A stretch of 64,000 nt of DNA from Sepiola atlantica (GCA_963556195.1 OY744525.1:74234479-74298478), one strand, 5' to 3'. Shown: positions 18,791-30,048, counted from the stretch's first letter. Made by a program: numbers and translations. The notes: generated by a model not told the origin, from the letters alone.

Positions 18791-20054
18791 AACTTTTATC
18801 TGAACACTTAAAACGATGCGGCCACCAAACAAAACACGTTGAAGGAAGAGAATTAAGATCTATTTATGTCTAAGTAAGGGGACACATACAGAAGACTGTC
18901 AGCATTTAAAGTAGGTTGAGATAAACAAAATTAGCACACTATTTATATCAGTTCCAAAAAGTCAAACACAACAAAATTTGGCGTACGATCGTTTCTAAAA
19001 CGATTCGGAATATTTTATTTTGTCTATTACTTTAGATGATTTCAAAATATCTTTTCTTCTTTACATCTGAGCTGATTTCAACATATGCAGTATTTGGAGT
19101 TTTTAAATGTCTGTATTTCGACTTTAGCTATATTTACTATAGGTGAGTTATTCAATTGTACATTTATACTAATTCCCTGCTGCATCATTCACCCTGGGCG
19201 CATTGAGCCGGCTTCCTCTTTCAAGGAGGAAGTTTCTAGGGAATATTAAATTCACAAGCGGTCCCCAGTCTGTTTTTTTTAAGCATGAGTCATCTTCAAG
19301 TGTTAGATACTAGAAATGTATTATAAAAAGGGCCAATTTAGTTTTTATTGTCACACAACGGATTGAAAACATTTGAAACTCCTCCCATAACTTTATATCA
19401 CGTTTGGCTGATAGTTGGTCAAAGAGATCGGATAACGCCTCGAGGATAGGGAGTCACAGACTGCAGTTGAAAGTGGTGAGGATTTTTAGAGTTTCTGATT
19501 GTAATTAGTTGTGTTTCTAATATCCAATCTCTGATTATCGTCATTGCTTGTTTGTTTGCATATTGAATGTTTTAGGTGGTGGGAGGAAGGCGAATGATGC
19601 GAGATAATGAGACGAGGGGAATATGGGGAGCGTAGGTGGTGAAATGATGGGAACAGAGAGAGTAATAGTAGTAGCAACAACAGCATAAACGGATGACATG
19701 AATAAATAAATGACCTAAATAATGAGTCAACCCGTAAACAGTTGTCTGTCTGGTCAGTCACTATGGCAACAAGGGTTTTGATTGTATGGCGTAAATATAG
19801 TTTCATTCAGCAGAAGCGTTTGAAACGCTAAAACAGTGTTTTTAGTTTTTATCGTAACTCATATCTCCAAAACTTATTAAAAAAATCGTGCTCATTTCTA
19901 TCAAACTGAAACACACGGTACCTGTATTCTCTAAGTCGCTATCGATATACTTTTAACGTATCTACATATTTACCTTCATAATCGGCTTAGAACACAAATG
20001 TATACACTATTGTACAATGTACTAACATTGACCCAACGGGTCAGTGGTCGTATA

Positions 20055-20055
<1 letters not shown>
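18791..20055. other. No gene recognised
   Basis: 18850-18925 (TCTATTTATGTCTAAGTA) resembles 51415-51480 and may be SINE-associated flank. The 106-codon minus frame at 19486-19806 has a poly-Leu run and no motif. Confidence 0.45.

Positions 20056-20108
<53 letters not shown>
20056..20108. repeat. (TA)n microsatellite
   Basis: 53 bp of TA. Confidence 0.97.
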
Positions 20109-20113
<5 letters not shown>

Positions 20114-20213
20114 GAAATATATATTTGTGTATATATATTATAAGAAAATTTATCCGAACTATTCAATGTAAAAGCTCAATTACTGTTTAACAACAGAGCA
20201 TATATAAATAAAC

Positions 20214-20318
20214 AATGGTATTTAAATTCCAATGACCACGTCTTTATTCATATTTTTACTTGCTGAATTAAAAAAAAAGTTCAATGCAACCTTTGACAAT
20301 TGTTTCGCAAAGAAACGA
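20214..20318. repeat. Left arm of inverted repeat enclosing a LINE
   Basis: Inverted copy at 21762-21870. Paired words include CAATGGTATTTAAATTCCAA and GACAATTGTTTCGCAAAGAAACGA (with small differences). The arm ends within a few bases of the first recognisable RT codon. Confidence 0.85.
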
Positions 20319-21505
20319 ACAACCATCAGTATGGATTTAGGCAAGCAAGATCTACTGCAGATATCCTAACGATCATCTCTGAACGCATATACAATACACT
20401 GGACAAGGCAGGTGAAGCTAGGATGGTAGCGCTTGATATATCCAAAGCATTTGACAAGATCTGGCATAAAGGTATTCTCATAAAAATTAATTCATATGGT
20501 ATTACTGGACGAATATTTAATATAATTAGATCCTTCCTATCCAACAGAAAGATCCAAGTTGTCCTAGATGGTGGTTCATCCAAACAACACGTCATAAATG
20601 CAGGTGTATCCCAGGGATCGATCCTTGAACCTTTTATGTTCCTGATTTTTATAAACGACCTCCCTGATAACATTGTGTCTGAGATGAGTATATTTGCTGA
20701 TAACACTACGTTCTACTCTTGTCATGTGAGTAAAACGGATGTGCACATATCCAAGGCAATGGCTGAATCCTTAGAAAGTGACCTCCACTCTGTAGTAGAA
20801 TGGATGGTAACATTTAATGCTTCTAAGACAAAGCTCCATTCCTTCAATAACTACAAGAAACCTCTTCAACCACCGATTGCCATGGCAAATAACACCCTAC
20901 CTGAGAGTTTAACATTCAAACTCCTCAACCTGAGATTCACAGGTAACATGAATTGGAACAGGTGCATGAAAGACATTGCCAGGGCTGCTGCAAAGAAAGT
21001 GGGCTCCCTTTACTGTGCTAGAAAAGTTCTCATACCTGATAGTATTCTATATCTCTACAAAGCCACCATCGGCCCATACATAGAGTATTGTTGTCACATA
21101 TGGGCTGGTGCATCATCCACTAGTCTCTCCCTCTAAGACAAGGTCCAAAAAAGAGTCGCTAATCTAATAGGTCCCTCACTATCCACCAAGCTCTAGCCCC
21201 TGTCCTATCATTGCAATGTTGCATCTTTGTGCTTGTTTTACAAATACTTCAATGTGCTCCGATGAACTTGCTGCTCTAGTGCCCCCTCGACGTAAATACA
21301 CTCGACCAACCCGACAATCAGCTAAATCCCATTCATTCACTGTGGAGGTCCCCAGATGCTGGAGAGCCTTTTACTCTAATAGCTTCTTTCCTCGAGCTGC
21401 CGGCCTTTGGAACTTCCTCCCTGCTCCCTGTTTCGCCGACTGTACCGACATGCAGAAATTTAAAACTAATATCAACAAACATCTAGTTACACAGCTCCCA
21501 ATTTA
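20316..21505 (+). pseudogene. Jockey/CR1-like LINE reverse transcriptase, catalytic Asp lost
   Basis: Frame 20300-21136 starts in RT motif 1-2 (QYGFRQARSTADILTIISER). It then has motif A VALDISKAFDKIWH (first catalytic Asp intact), motif B AGVSQGSILEPFMFLIFIND (normally PQGSVLGP, with G changed to E), and motif C SIFADNTTFYS (normally YADDTTLYS). The second Asp of the pair is Asn, which should abolish polymerisation. Then come ASKTKLHSFN, KVGSLYCARK and IEYCCHIWAGA. A stop at 21136 and a frame change follow, and 21216-21505 carries the native end: CSDELAALVPPRR, SFFPRAAGLWNFLP and KFKTNINKHL. The endonuclease half is absent. Confidence 0.85.
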
Positions 21506-21636
21506 GGATGATCCCCCAAAACTTTCATCCTAATTCTCAATGGCCCCTTATGTTAACGGTGGCAACTTGTCTTGTTTGGGATGAATTCAGTTAATAAAAA
21601 ATTTTAAAAACATGAATAAACATATAGTTAGCAGGA

Positions 21637-21661
21637 TCTTTCGCTGCTGCAGCTCATCAGA
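21637..21661 (-). ncRNA. Hammerhead core (PLE type) inside the inverted repeat
   Basis: Minus strand: CTGATGA, stem II GCTG-CAG-CAGC with a G-C base, then GAAA and GATCC. Stem III would be AGATCT with its last base mutated. Stem I pairing is weak. Confidence 0.6.
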
Positions 21662-21761
21662 AGATCTGCCATATCATTTCCCACTGAAAACCGTTCCCCA
21701 AAAGGACCATTCATAGACAGACAGCCATTTTATAGCGAAAGATACTGGTAACCATATGTTT

Positions 21762-21870
21762 ATTCGTTTCTGTGCAAAACAATTGTCAAGAGTTGCATTG
21801 ATATTTTTTAATTCGGTAAGTAACAATATGAATAAGGATATAGTCGTTGGAATTTAAAATACCATTGTTT
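21762..21870. repeat. Right arm of inverted repeat enclosing the LINE
   Basis: Pairs with 20214-20318 (CGTTTCTGTGCAAAACAATT at the inner side, AAATACCATTG at the outer side). Confidence 0.85.
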
Positions 21871-21884
21871 ATTTATATATATAT

Positions 21885-22067
21885 TGTGTGTATTTAGGCA
21901 GCATTTTCTCATTTATGCAAACAGAATTTGTCTGTTTAATTATACCTTTTTTATTTTTCCAATTTTTCTAATGGTCTTTTTTGTATTAAAATCAAAAAAA
22001 AAATTACTAAATGTCCCATAGGTATCACAAACGTTTTCGATTCTTCGTCGATACATCCTCAGGTGTC
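21885..22067 (-). mobile_element. PLE 5' segment with hammerhead
   Basis: On the minus strand the hammerhead (22067-22026) is followed by a broken frame that ends QTNSVCINEKMLPKYTQY, the same conserved pol start as at 12.6 and 7.8 kb. It ends in a short TA tract at 21877. Confidence 0.65.
22026..22067 (-). ncRNA. Hammerhead ribozyme motif (PLE type)
   Basis: Minus strand: stem I CAC/GTG, CTGAGGA, stem II GTATC with GAATC (two mismatches), GAAA, palindromic stem III AACGTT, cleavage after T. Confidence 0.62.
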
Positions 22068-22276
22068 AAAAGCAAATAAACAAAAAAGCTGAAGAAAGAA
22101 GAGAATTTTTAAAAAGACAGTGGAGAAACGCGCAGATAACGTTTTCGCATTGTTCCAGGAAAAACTTTGATAATTTATATTCAGCAACGCCAAAGTGGCA
22201 TCACAGAATAAAATCGCATTGCGTTAAGCATTTTAAAATGTTGCCACTGGTTTCATACGTGATGTTATTAATTGTA

Positions 22277-22370
22277 GATTGCTGTTTTTATGTAGATAGC
22301 TTCCAGTATTATTTTTTAAAATACTATCTTTTTAAAAATACTGGAAGCTATCTACATAAAAACGCAATCT
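22277..22370. repeat. Inverted repeat, ~37-bp arms, 20-bp loop
   Basis: GTAGATAGCTTCCAGTATT at 22291 is mirrored by AATACTGGAAGCTATCTAC; the pairing extends to AGATTGC/GCAATCT at the ends. Confidence 0.9.
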
Positions 22371-22401
22371 CCCATTTGAAAAATCAAATATTTTAGAATA
22401 T

Positions 22402-22403
<2 letters not shown>

Positions 22404-22482
<79 letters not shown>
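22404..22482. repeat. (TA)n then (AAT)n microsatellite
   Basis: 65 bp of TA then about five AAT units. Confidence 0.96.
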
Positions 22483-22483
<1 letters not shown>

Positions 22484-22489
22484 CAGGTA

Positions 22490-22580
22490 AAACGTAAAAC
22501 ATCCACAGGGTAGTAATCCAAAGAATTTCAACTGGGTTTATAAAAAGTGATCAATATCAAATAGAGCTTTTATACATGAT
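22490..22580 (+). repeat. Dispersed repeat B, copy 2
   Basis: Matches 13490-13580 through GTTTATAAAAAGTGATCAAT, then ATAGAGCTTT. Confidence 0.6.
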
Positions 22581-22818
22581 TATTTTTATTTACACAGACA
22601 TGTACAAAATCTGCGACACTGGCATGTCGATGTTATCGATCAACAGTTATTATAAACTGAGATCTCATCAGGCAGAGTTAGAATCTGATCTTAACCGTAG
22701 ATCATATTTGGAAAGAATGAAATGGAGAAAAAAAAAGAAAAGGAAGAAGAAGAAAAGAAATTTCAAATTTCAAAATTTGGGAAGTCACGTGGTTGGGACC
22801 GTTAAGAATCAAAATGTT

Positions 22819-22942
22819 AAAATCAAAATCAAAATCAAAATCAAAATCAAAATATAAAATAAAATAAAATAAAATAAAATAAAGTGAAAAGAGAGAGATA
22901 TAATAAAAAGGGTAGAATAAAAAGATAGATAGATAGATAGAT

Positions 22943-22985
<43 letters not shown>
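22819..22985. repeat. Microsatellite cluster: (AAAATC)n, (AAAAT)n, (GATA)n
   Basis: Three different arrays follow one another: about six AAAATC units, six AAAAT units, and 15 GATA units. It explains the KIKIKI and YLSIYLSI frames. Confidence 0.95.
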
Positions 22986-23829
22986 AATAAAATGAAATCG
23001 TCTCTTGATTCAGACAGAAGTAGGGGAAGGGGATGTACATGCAATAGAATGTGTCAAAAAACCGTCGAAAGTTTTTCTTCAACTTGGGCAAACCGCATAT
23101 TCTCAAATCAGCTGTGTATATATATAAATATATATATATGTTCTTTCTTACAGATTAGTTAAAATTAACATATATAATGACTAACAATCCTCAAAGCTCA
23201 TCCATCACAGAAAATTCAAATCCCAGGTAATAATCTGAAGACAAATTACTGCACTGAGAATTATTTTTCTTGTGTATTTCATAATTTAATTCAGGTCTAG
23301 GTTGGGTCGTTCAACTTATTTGCTTTTTTCTCACTTCCATCTTACCCTTCACCACTTGAAACTGGTTTCATCCTTAGGCTTTTTTTTCAATAGATTTGGG
23401 ATCAAAAGATTTTAAGATGAAGGCAGTTTTAGTATTTAGGATGGATTAGTTCAGTCTTGTTCACGTTTAGTTAGTCCTGTCAGTTCGAGTGACTGTTTTT
23501 CCTTACTTCAACTTTTGGTGAATTTACTAGCTCAAGAAGACGACCCTTGTATATAATTTTTTCGTGCTATTTCTAGCCTAAGGATTGCAACAGTCTTCTT
23601 ATTTACAGTCAAACAAAATGACGCAAAATCTGATATGCTGCTAAAAGAATTAAGTTTTTGCATCTCTCTCAGTATTGAAATGGTTTAGCTGATCCAGTAA
23701 GCACATATGAGCATATCAATTCAATACAAATAGTACCTACAATAATCAACTTAGTTATTACTTTCAAACTCATTTCTAAATTTTTATTTATTTTTTAATT
23801 TTTAACTATGACTCACCAAAGAGTCTGGT
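22986..23829. other. No gene recognised
   Basis: No frame with motifs and no internal repeat. It precedes the RTE fragment and may include decayed 5' LINE sequence. Confidence 0.4.
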
Positions 23830-24650
23830 GCAAATCACTGGTCTAAGGACTGCACCATCATGCTTAAAGTGCACCAAGGCTCGGCTCTCTCCCTGCTGCT
23901 CTTCATTCTTGCTTGTTCGCTGAACACTCTTGTATGTGGATGATGTCCTGCTCGCCTCCAAAGGTAAGTCCGGCCTGTAACAACAAGTCTAGCACAGTTT
24001 GGTCTCTGGCTAAACATCAAAAAGACGAAGTATTTGACGACCAATGAGTACGACACAATCCAAGTTAATAGATAGGATCTCTCACAAATGCACACCTTCA
24101 AGTATCTTGGCTCGACGCTCCACAACGACAGCAACATCTTTAGTGAAGTTGCTGTGTGCATCAATGCGACGGGACTCAAATGGTGCGCCACCACTGGTAT
24201 CCTCTATAACCACAGGATCAGCAACTATCTAAACTCGAATATCTACCAGACTTGTGAGACTTGTCTTTTTGTACAGCTCTCGGTGCTTGCCGATAACAAG
24301 GGAGGTGGAGCGAACATTCCCGACTATGAAAAGTAAAATGATTTGCTCGGGATTTATACTGCTCAACCACATCTGAAGGCACTACGGCATTACACTGATC
24401 GAGGGAATAATGAAGGAATGGCAACTCAAATAGTTCGGACATATGCTCAGGGCCATGATGACACCATCGCAAAAATCGCTTTTAAATTTGAAGTCGCTGG
24501 AAAATGACCAAGAGGAAGGCCGAGGATGAGATGAAAAGATGCCTTGCACAATGATCTCCATAAAACCGGTCTTCACCCTGCGATCATGGCAAATGAAGAC
24601 AAAAAGCCACTATTGTGGACTCTGTTGTAACTCAAGATTGACATAAAAGA
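23830..24650 (+). pseudogene. RTE-like LINE, RT motif C to C-terminus, decayed
   Basis: Across several frames: KVHQGSALSLLLFIL (motif B region), LYVDDVLLASKGKSGL at about 23932 (motif C as YVDD, both Asp intact), GLWLNIKKTKYLTTNEYD, HTFKYLGSTLHNDSNIFSEV, INATGLKWCATTGILY, then the region downstream with DDTIAKIAFKFEVAGK, RGRPR-like basic codons and a terminal Arg/Lys-rich tail. Order and spacing fit RTE-clade ORF2. At least five frame breaks and stops. The 5' part (endonuclease and RT motif A) is missing. The open frames at 24044-24576 on either strand are shadows of this. Confidence 0.75.
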
Positions 24651-24669
24651 AAAGAAGAAGAGAAAGGAA

Positions 24670-25060
24670 AACCCATCAACAGCGAATATTGGTGCGTTTC
24701 AAGGAAGAAATTGCCAAAAACAGTTACAAATAAAGAAAATAAAGTGCTTGCTCTTTCACCAATGCATTGTGTCGCCATTCAATCGCAACAATGACAAAAT
24801 AAATAAATTGTACTTCAAATTGCTTCCACACACACCCTATTCTCCAGATCTGAACCCCAGTGACTACTGGCTGTTTGCAGACCCTAAAAGAATGCTCCAG
24901 GTAAAGAGATTTGGTTGCAATGAATAAGTAATATCGGAAACTGAAGTATATTTTTAGGCCAAAGACAAATCGTTCTACAAAAAGGGCATTGAATTGTTAG
25001 AAAGGAATTGGAATCAGTGTATCACCCTAAAAGAAAACTATATTGATGAATAAAGTAGAA
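24670..25060 (+). pseudogene. Mariner transposase C-terminal (catalytic) fragment
   Basis: Frames joined by shifts give INSEYWC, a decayed KVL-x-H region where the second catalytic Asp should lie, then LPHTPYSPDLNPSDYWLF. That is the mariner signature SPDL-x-PSDY, whose last Asp is the third catalytic residue. Next come RMLQVKRFGCNE, AKDKSFYKKGIELLERNW and CITLKENYIDE, then a stop near 25050. This end is typical of irritans/mellifera-type mariners. A TIR-like TTAGGTCCGGGACTTATTG lies at about 25090. The second Asp cannot be located and there are several stops: inactive. It directly follows the RTE LINE. Confidence 0.8.
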
Positions 25061-25629
25061 TCTTGCCTAAAAGTTGAGGTTTTATTAGTTAGGTCCGGGA
25101 CTTATTGAGTAATGTGTTCAGTTCTGCCCTATATATATTTTATTTTTAATTTGTAGCATTGAGCACTTTACAAAATAGTGTTTTAAATAAATATCATTTC
25201 ATTGGTCTTTAAAGCATAATTTTAAAAACTTGTAACAATACATTTATATATACATATATATATATCCAAATATATGTGCATATACATATATTTCTGTATA
25301 ATATGTGAGTATGAATGTATTTATATTTTAAGGTGTGTATGTATGATACATGCATACTTTAAAACGTGCTTATATTATATTTCTTACTGTATACCGTACT
25401 TGAAAAAGTGATATTTTAAAAATAAGCAAAGAAAAGTATTGATTTATTCCAAAAGATAAGCTCTGACCTACATGGAAACATATTTTCAAGTTGTACTTGA
25501 AATAAAAAAGAAAGAAATTGGCACCAACAAGGATTTTGTCAGTTCGTTTGTAATCGCAGAGCTTTGGGAAATCTCAGAGTCAGAAAAATATTTGAATGAA
25601 AATAGCAAAATCTCAGACAAACTATCATA
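25061..25629. other. No gene recognised
   Basis: 25085-25120 may be the decayed 3' TIR of the mariner. The rest is AT-rich, with short TATA/CATA runs near 25250-25330. Confidence 0.45.
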
Positions 25630-27900
25630 GATGGTTGTGTAGGCTCGTATCCGATCGAGTTTTGGCAGGGGAAAAAAAACCTATGGAAAAGATGTCTGAT
25701 TTGGGTGAATTAAGTAAGTCTATGTAGTTAAAGTTTGATTTTACCAAGGTAAATAATCTTGTGGAAGAAAAGTCTAATTGCTCCAAGATAAATAAGTCTG
25801 CAGGGAAAAGTATAATTTTACCAAGGTAAATAGGTCTAGGTAAATGGAACTCATTATGCTTGGTATCCATTTACATGATAGAAAAAGAAACACCTGGATC
25901 AGACAGCAAAGTGAGGTAAATGACATCATCACCACCATACGAACGGCAAAAGATAGATGGGCAGGTCACCTTTCGAGATATACATAAAAAACGTGGGCAT
26001 ATAGAGCGACAGAATGGACCTCGGGGCAATGGAAAAGACATAGACGAAGGCTAAAAACCCGGTGGAGAGACAACCTCGACAGCTAACAAGGTCCTACTTG
26101 GCCACGCCTTGGCAGGAATAAAACAAGGTGGAAAGAAACCAGGAAGGGGTTCCTCCCCCAGCAGTGATTAAAACCTGATGATGATGATGATGATGATGAT
26201 GATAATGATGATGATGAATAAGTCTATATAAAGAAATGTATGACTTTACCGAGGTAAGTAGATCTATGTACGGTAAGTCTGATTTTACCGAGTCAAAAAA
26301 GTCTGTGGAAAAAAAGTCTAATTTTTCATATGTCTAAACTCTTTGAAAGTAAATATTTGGAAATAAGTAAATAAGTATGTAGAAAAGATCTGATTTAAAA
26401 GGGTAAATGATCTATGCAAAGAAAGTCTCATGTTACCTCGGTAAATAAGCATATGAAAAAAAAATCTGATGTTACTAACATAAATACATCTGTGGAAGAA
26501 AAGTATGATTTTACAGAGCTAAATAAGTCGTTAAAAGTAAAGTCTAATGTTACCTCGTCATATAAATATATGGAAGAAAAGTCTAATTAAGATAATTATG
26601 TATATTGACCAAAAGCCTTATTTTTACCTAGGTAAATAAATCTACAGAATTTAAAAAAAATTACTTAGATAAAAAATTCCGTAATGGAATAGTTCATTTT
26701 TTTTAATACAAATAAGTGCATAGTTTTACCGAGGTAAATAAGATAAACAAGTTTGCAAATGAAAAATCTGATTTTACCGAGGTAAATATGTCCATATGAC
26801 AAGGGTCATGGTAATTGGTCTTATGAATAAAAGTGATTTAATTAAAAAAATCTGATTTTACATACGTTTGCAGCAAAAAGTCTAATTTTTCCAAGATAAT
26901 TAAATCTGTAGAAAAAACTTATTGCTCAAGTAAATCATTTTATGGTAAAAAGTCTGATATTACAGAAGTTGGTAGCGAAAAGTATAATTTTTTCTAAAAT
27001 AACTGACTTAGTAAAGTTTTATTTTACCCAGGTAAATCATTTTGTGGAAAAAGTTTAATTTTTACTTGGGTAAACAAGTCTGTCTAAGAAAAATATACTT
27101 TTTCTAAGATCAATAAGTTTGTAGAATAAAACTCTCATTTTACCTAGGTAAATCAGTGTGTCTTAAAAAGGTATAACTTTTCCATTCTGTGGAAAAAAAA
27201 GTCTGATTTTTACATAGGTAAATAAGTCGAAGTAAGAAACATCTTATTTTATCGAGGTAAATTATTGTGTGAAAAAAGTATTTCCAAGAATAAATTCATG
27301 TAAAAATGTCTAATTTTCCTTGGTAAATATGTTTATGTGAGAAATCTTATTTTATCTTGGTAATTAATTCTGTGTACTAGAATTCTTATTATACCCACAT
27401 AAGTAAGTCGATAGAAAAAAAAATCAAAATTTTTCTGCAATAAAAATTTTTATGGAAAATATAATTCAATTTTGCATATGTGAAAAAGTTTGTGGACAAA
27501 AAATATAATTTTGCATAGTGAAGAAATTCTTCCATGGTGTTTATCTATTCTTATTTTTATATAAAAAAGCACACACATGCCTAGTATGCTTTGCGATGTC
27601 TCCCGATGTGTTACTAATTCTAAAATCAGCTGTTCAACTCACTGGGGTAAAAATAAGAATTATAGACTAATTTTGTCGAGGTAAATAAGTCGATGTAAGA
27701 AAGGTTTAGTTTTGCTCTGGTAAATAAACATAATCAAGAAAAAGTTGATATTGCCGAGGAAATAAGTCTATCAAAGGAAAGCTAATATTTCCCAGGTAAA
27801 TAAAACTATGGAAGTAAAATCTGATATTGCTGAGGTAAATAGGTTTATCAAAGGAAACTCTGATGTTGCCTAGGTAAATAAGTCAATGTAGAAAAAAGAT
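25630..27900 (+). repeat. Degenerate minisatellite, unit ~36-40 bp
   Basis: The recurring words ACCGAGGTAAATAAGTCTA, GGAAAAAAAGTCTGA and ATTTTACC alternate dozens of times with heavy drift, giving a unit of roughly 36-40 bp over about 2 kb. ACCGAGGT/ACCTAGGT variants are partly palindromic. The array is interrupted by a LINE end (25885-26218). No coding function is suggested; the frames are translated repeats. Confidence 0.8.
25885..26218 (+). mobile_element. LINE 3' end with (GAT)n tail, inserted in the minisatellite
   Basis: One frame with few stops reads IRQQSEVNDIITTIRTAKDR, WAGHLSRYT, RATEWTSGQWKRHRRRLKTR, WRDNLDS, TWPRLG and TRWKETRKGFLP, then a GAT microsatellite (26176-26218). This is the RT C-terminal basic region plus short-unit tail of a metazoan LINE. 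Minisatellite units flank it on both sides, so it inserted after the array formed. Confidence 0.78.
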
Positions 27901-28010
27901 CTACATTTTTAATAGTGTACACCTAATTTTTAATGGTGTACATTTTAATGGGGTGCATCTAATTTTTTAATGGTGTACATTTTAATGGTGTACATTTTAC
28001 TGGAATTATA
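27901..28010 (+). repeat. Short tandem array of TGGTGTACATTTTAA words
   Basis: About five drifting copies of a 17-30 bp unit at the end of the minisatellite. Confidence 0.7.
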
Positions 28011-28334
28011 ATCCAATTTTTCTTTGGTAACCCAAAATTTGGAAAAATTCAAACTTTCTTTATTTAAAAAATAGTTATATGAAAGAAAAGCCTAATATTG
28101 CCAACATATATAAATCTTTGGAAGTAATGTGACCAATCAGTCCTTCCATGAAATAATGTGTAATTGTAAAATATTAAATAGCCTTGTGTGAAAGTAGGCC
28201 TATACAAATGTCGGATGAGTTGGGACGAACATCTAATTCAAGGATGAGTAATATATTAGCAGACAATATCCAAAATCAATTCTAGGATAAGTCTTCTTCT
28301 TTTCGTATGAATCAGCCTGTTATTTTTTAAAAAC

Positions 28335-28470
28335 CTGCTTGATTCTGTTGCTGGCATTGGTTTCCCTGATTTTTTTTTCTTTTAGAATCAGGTACTCACA
28401 GGAGGGACCACATCGATGTTGCCAACATCCATAGTGAGTGGTGCTATAGATCCGAACATGGCACAACGAG
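28335..28470 (+). repeat. Dispersed repeat C, copy 1
   Basis: Shares GGCATTGGTTTCCYTGATT, GAATCAGGTACT, TTGCCAA and ATCCATA with 60425-60560 in the same order. Noncoding. Confidence 0.65.
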
Positions 28471-29471
28471 TTTTCAGTCTGCACACAACAGTATTAGGGC
28501 TGCAATCAGGCTAATAGAGCTCTAGTGAAAATCCAGGAGGGTCAACATCAGGATCTGTCGTGCTCTGGTCGTCTGTGCATCTATGGCTAACAAGGATGTA
28601 GCAGGTGTGAAACAGCAAATCCATGGAAATAGGATAACAACGTTGCTTCTCCGACATTCTTTTGAGTGTTCTCGGCCAAAACTGCCCCAACTCCGTATTC
28701 AACGCCTAAGTCTTGTTGCACTCAGTGTCGGGGTTTATTTGCAGTCTTGTTGGTTTAACGAATAGCTACAGCCAACAAAAAAGACTTCATGCAGACCAGA
28801 TAATCCTGAGGCACGATATTCGTGGGTTATGTGCAGAAATCTGATTCACTCAGTCACAACAACAGTAGCAGTAATGACTGATCATGAACGAGGGTTGATG
28901 ACATCAAAGATGTAAGCCTGAAGCAGATCATGTGATCGCAAACAATCAAAAGAACACCAAAATCAAAGACAATTTAGTTGCAGGAAAAAATCTCATGGGT
29001 TAACTTCTCTAACAAAAACAGTCCGACATGGTCAAATCAATGAAGAATTTGAAAGTTTCACAGGACCAATCAAGAGCTCTCAAAGCTCATTTAAGAGTGA
29101 GATATTCCAAAATGGGAATATTATAAGATTAAATTCAGAGCATGTGACCATATATTATCTGAGTATAAACAGCCTGTTTAATGTTGCAAACCAGTTAACC
29201 GAAAACGCGTTTGGCAGTGCAAACAAAAGGAAGTCATTAACTGATATGGGTCGATGACGTTATTGGCTATCTTATAAACGTTATCAAACATCCCAATTAA
29301 GGGGAAACAAAGAAAAGAAATAAACAAAAGAAAGAAAAAGGAAGTGAACAGACAATTCAATTTTTTTTATATAAAACAAAACAAAAAAGGGAAAGCGAAA
29401 TATAAAACAATCATACCTTTTATACCTTTCGTTTTTGTGTTCTACAAAATCCCCACACTTCTTAAATAACG
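28471..29471. other. No gene recognised
   Basis: Frames at 28511-28702(-) and 28583-28765(+) overlap on opposite strands and have no motif. Nothing else is recognised. Confidence 0.45.
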
Positions 29472-30048
29472 GATGACCCCCCCTCCTTTCCAAAATAATG
29501 CCACCCATAGAATCGTTAATATAATTCACAATCTTTTCCGTAATCCAAAAACATTTGACACAAATAGACTTCAATCTATATCTGACTTGTCCACCAAGTT
29601 TCAGTCATAAATCTCCAACAGTTTTTTTTTATTTTATCGCCATTCAATGATATGCTCCAAATGTGTACCTCTGTGGTGAGCAACACTGAGTGTTACCTAG
29701 TGGTCGGTAAGAAGTTTAAGCAACCTTGGGCAGAAGACAAAGAGGTGTAATAGATGAATAGTGGTTTCCACAGGATGGATGAGGCAACTCTGCACACTTC
29801 AAATGACTCGTTGAGATGGCTACATGGACACTTTGGTGCTCGTCTCATCAGTAGGGGGTGTGATCCTGAATGGGCTTCACATTCGCCGGATTTGTATCTG
29901 TGCGGTTATATCAAAGACAATGTCTATCAAAACAATCCCCGGACTATTCCTAAACTGAAGAGGGCCATTGCAGCCAAAATCAGGGCAGTGCCAAGAGAGA
30001 AGTGTATCAGAGTAGCATTTGGAAGGGGAGGGGGGGGGGCATACTGTA
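29472..30048 (+). mobile_element. Tc1/mariner-like DDE element, deleted, catalytic Asp missing
   Basis: The ends are related C/G-rich inverted repeats (GGATGACCCCCCCTCC at 29472 and, inverted, the run GGAAGGGGAGG at about 30020-30048). The frame 29754-30149 reads MDEATLHTS, LRWLHGHFGARLISRGCDP, EWASHSPDL then YLCGYIKDNVYQNNPRTIPK and AAKIRAVPREKCIRVAF. The sister copy at 36361-36690 has NIPDF between SPNL and YLYDY. Here those five codons, including the conserved Asp, are gone in frame. The N-terminal HTH and first catalytic Asp region are also absent. Confidence 0.72.

Noticed and set aside
19486..19806. 106-codon minus frame with poly-Leu
   Set aside because: Low complexity from a GTA/GCA run; no motif.
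20326..20706. 126-codon minus frame
   Set aside because: Antisense shadow of the RT frame.
22587..22700. Possible further hammerhead SINE (CTGATGAGATC on the minus strand)
   Set aside because: CUGANGA is present but no stem II/GAAA combination follows.
23835..24576. Several 60-119 codon frames on both strands
   Set aside because: Shadows of the decayed RTE LINE, whose true frame is plus-strand and broken.
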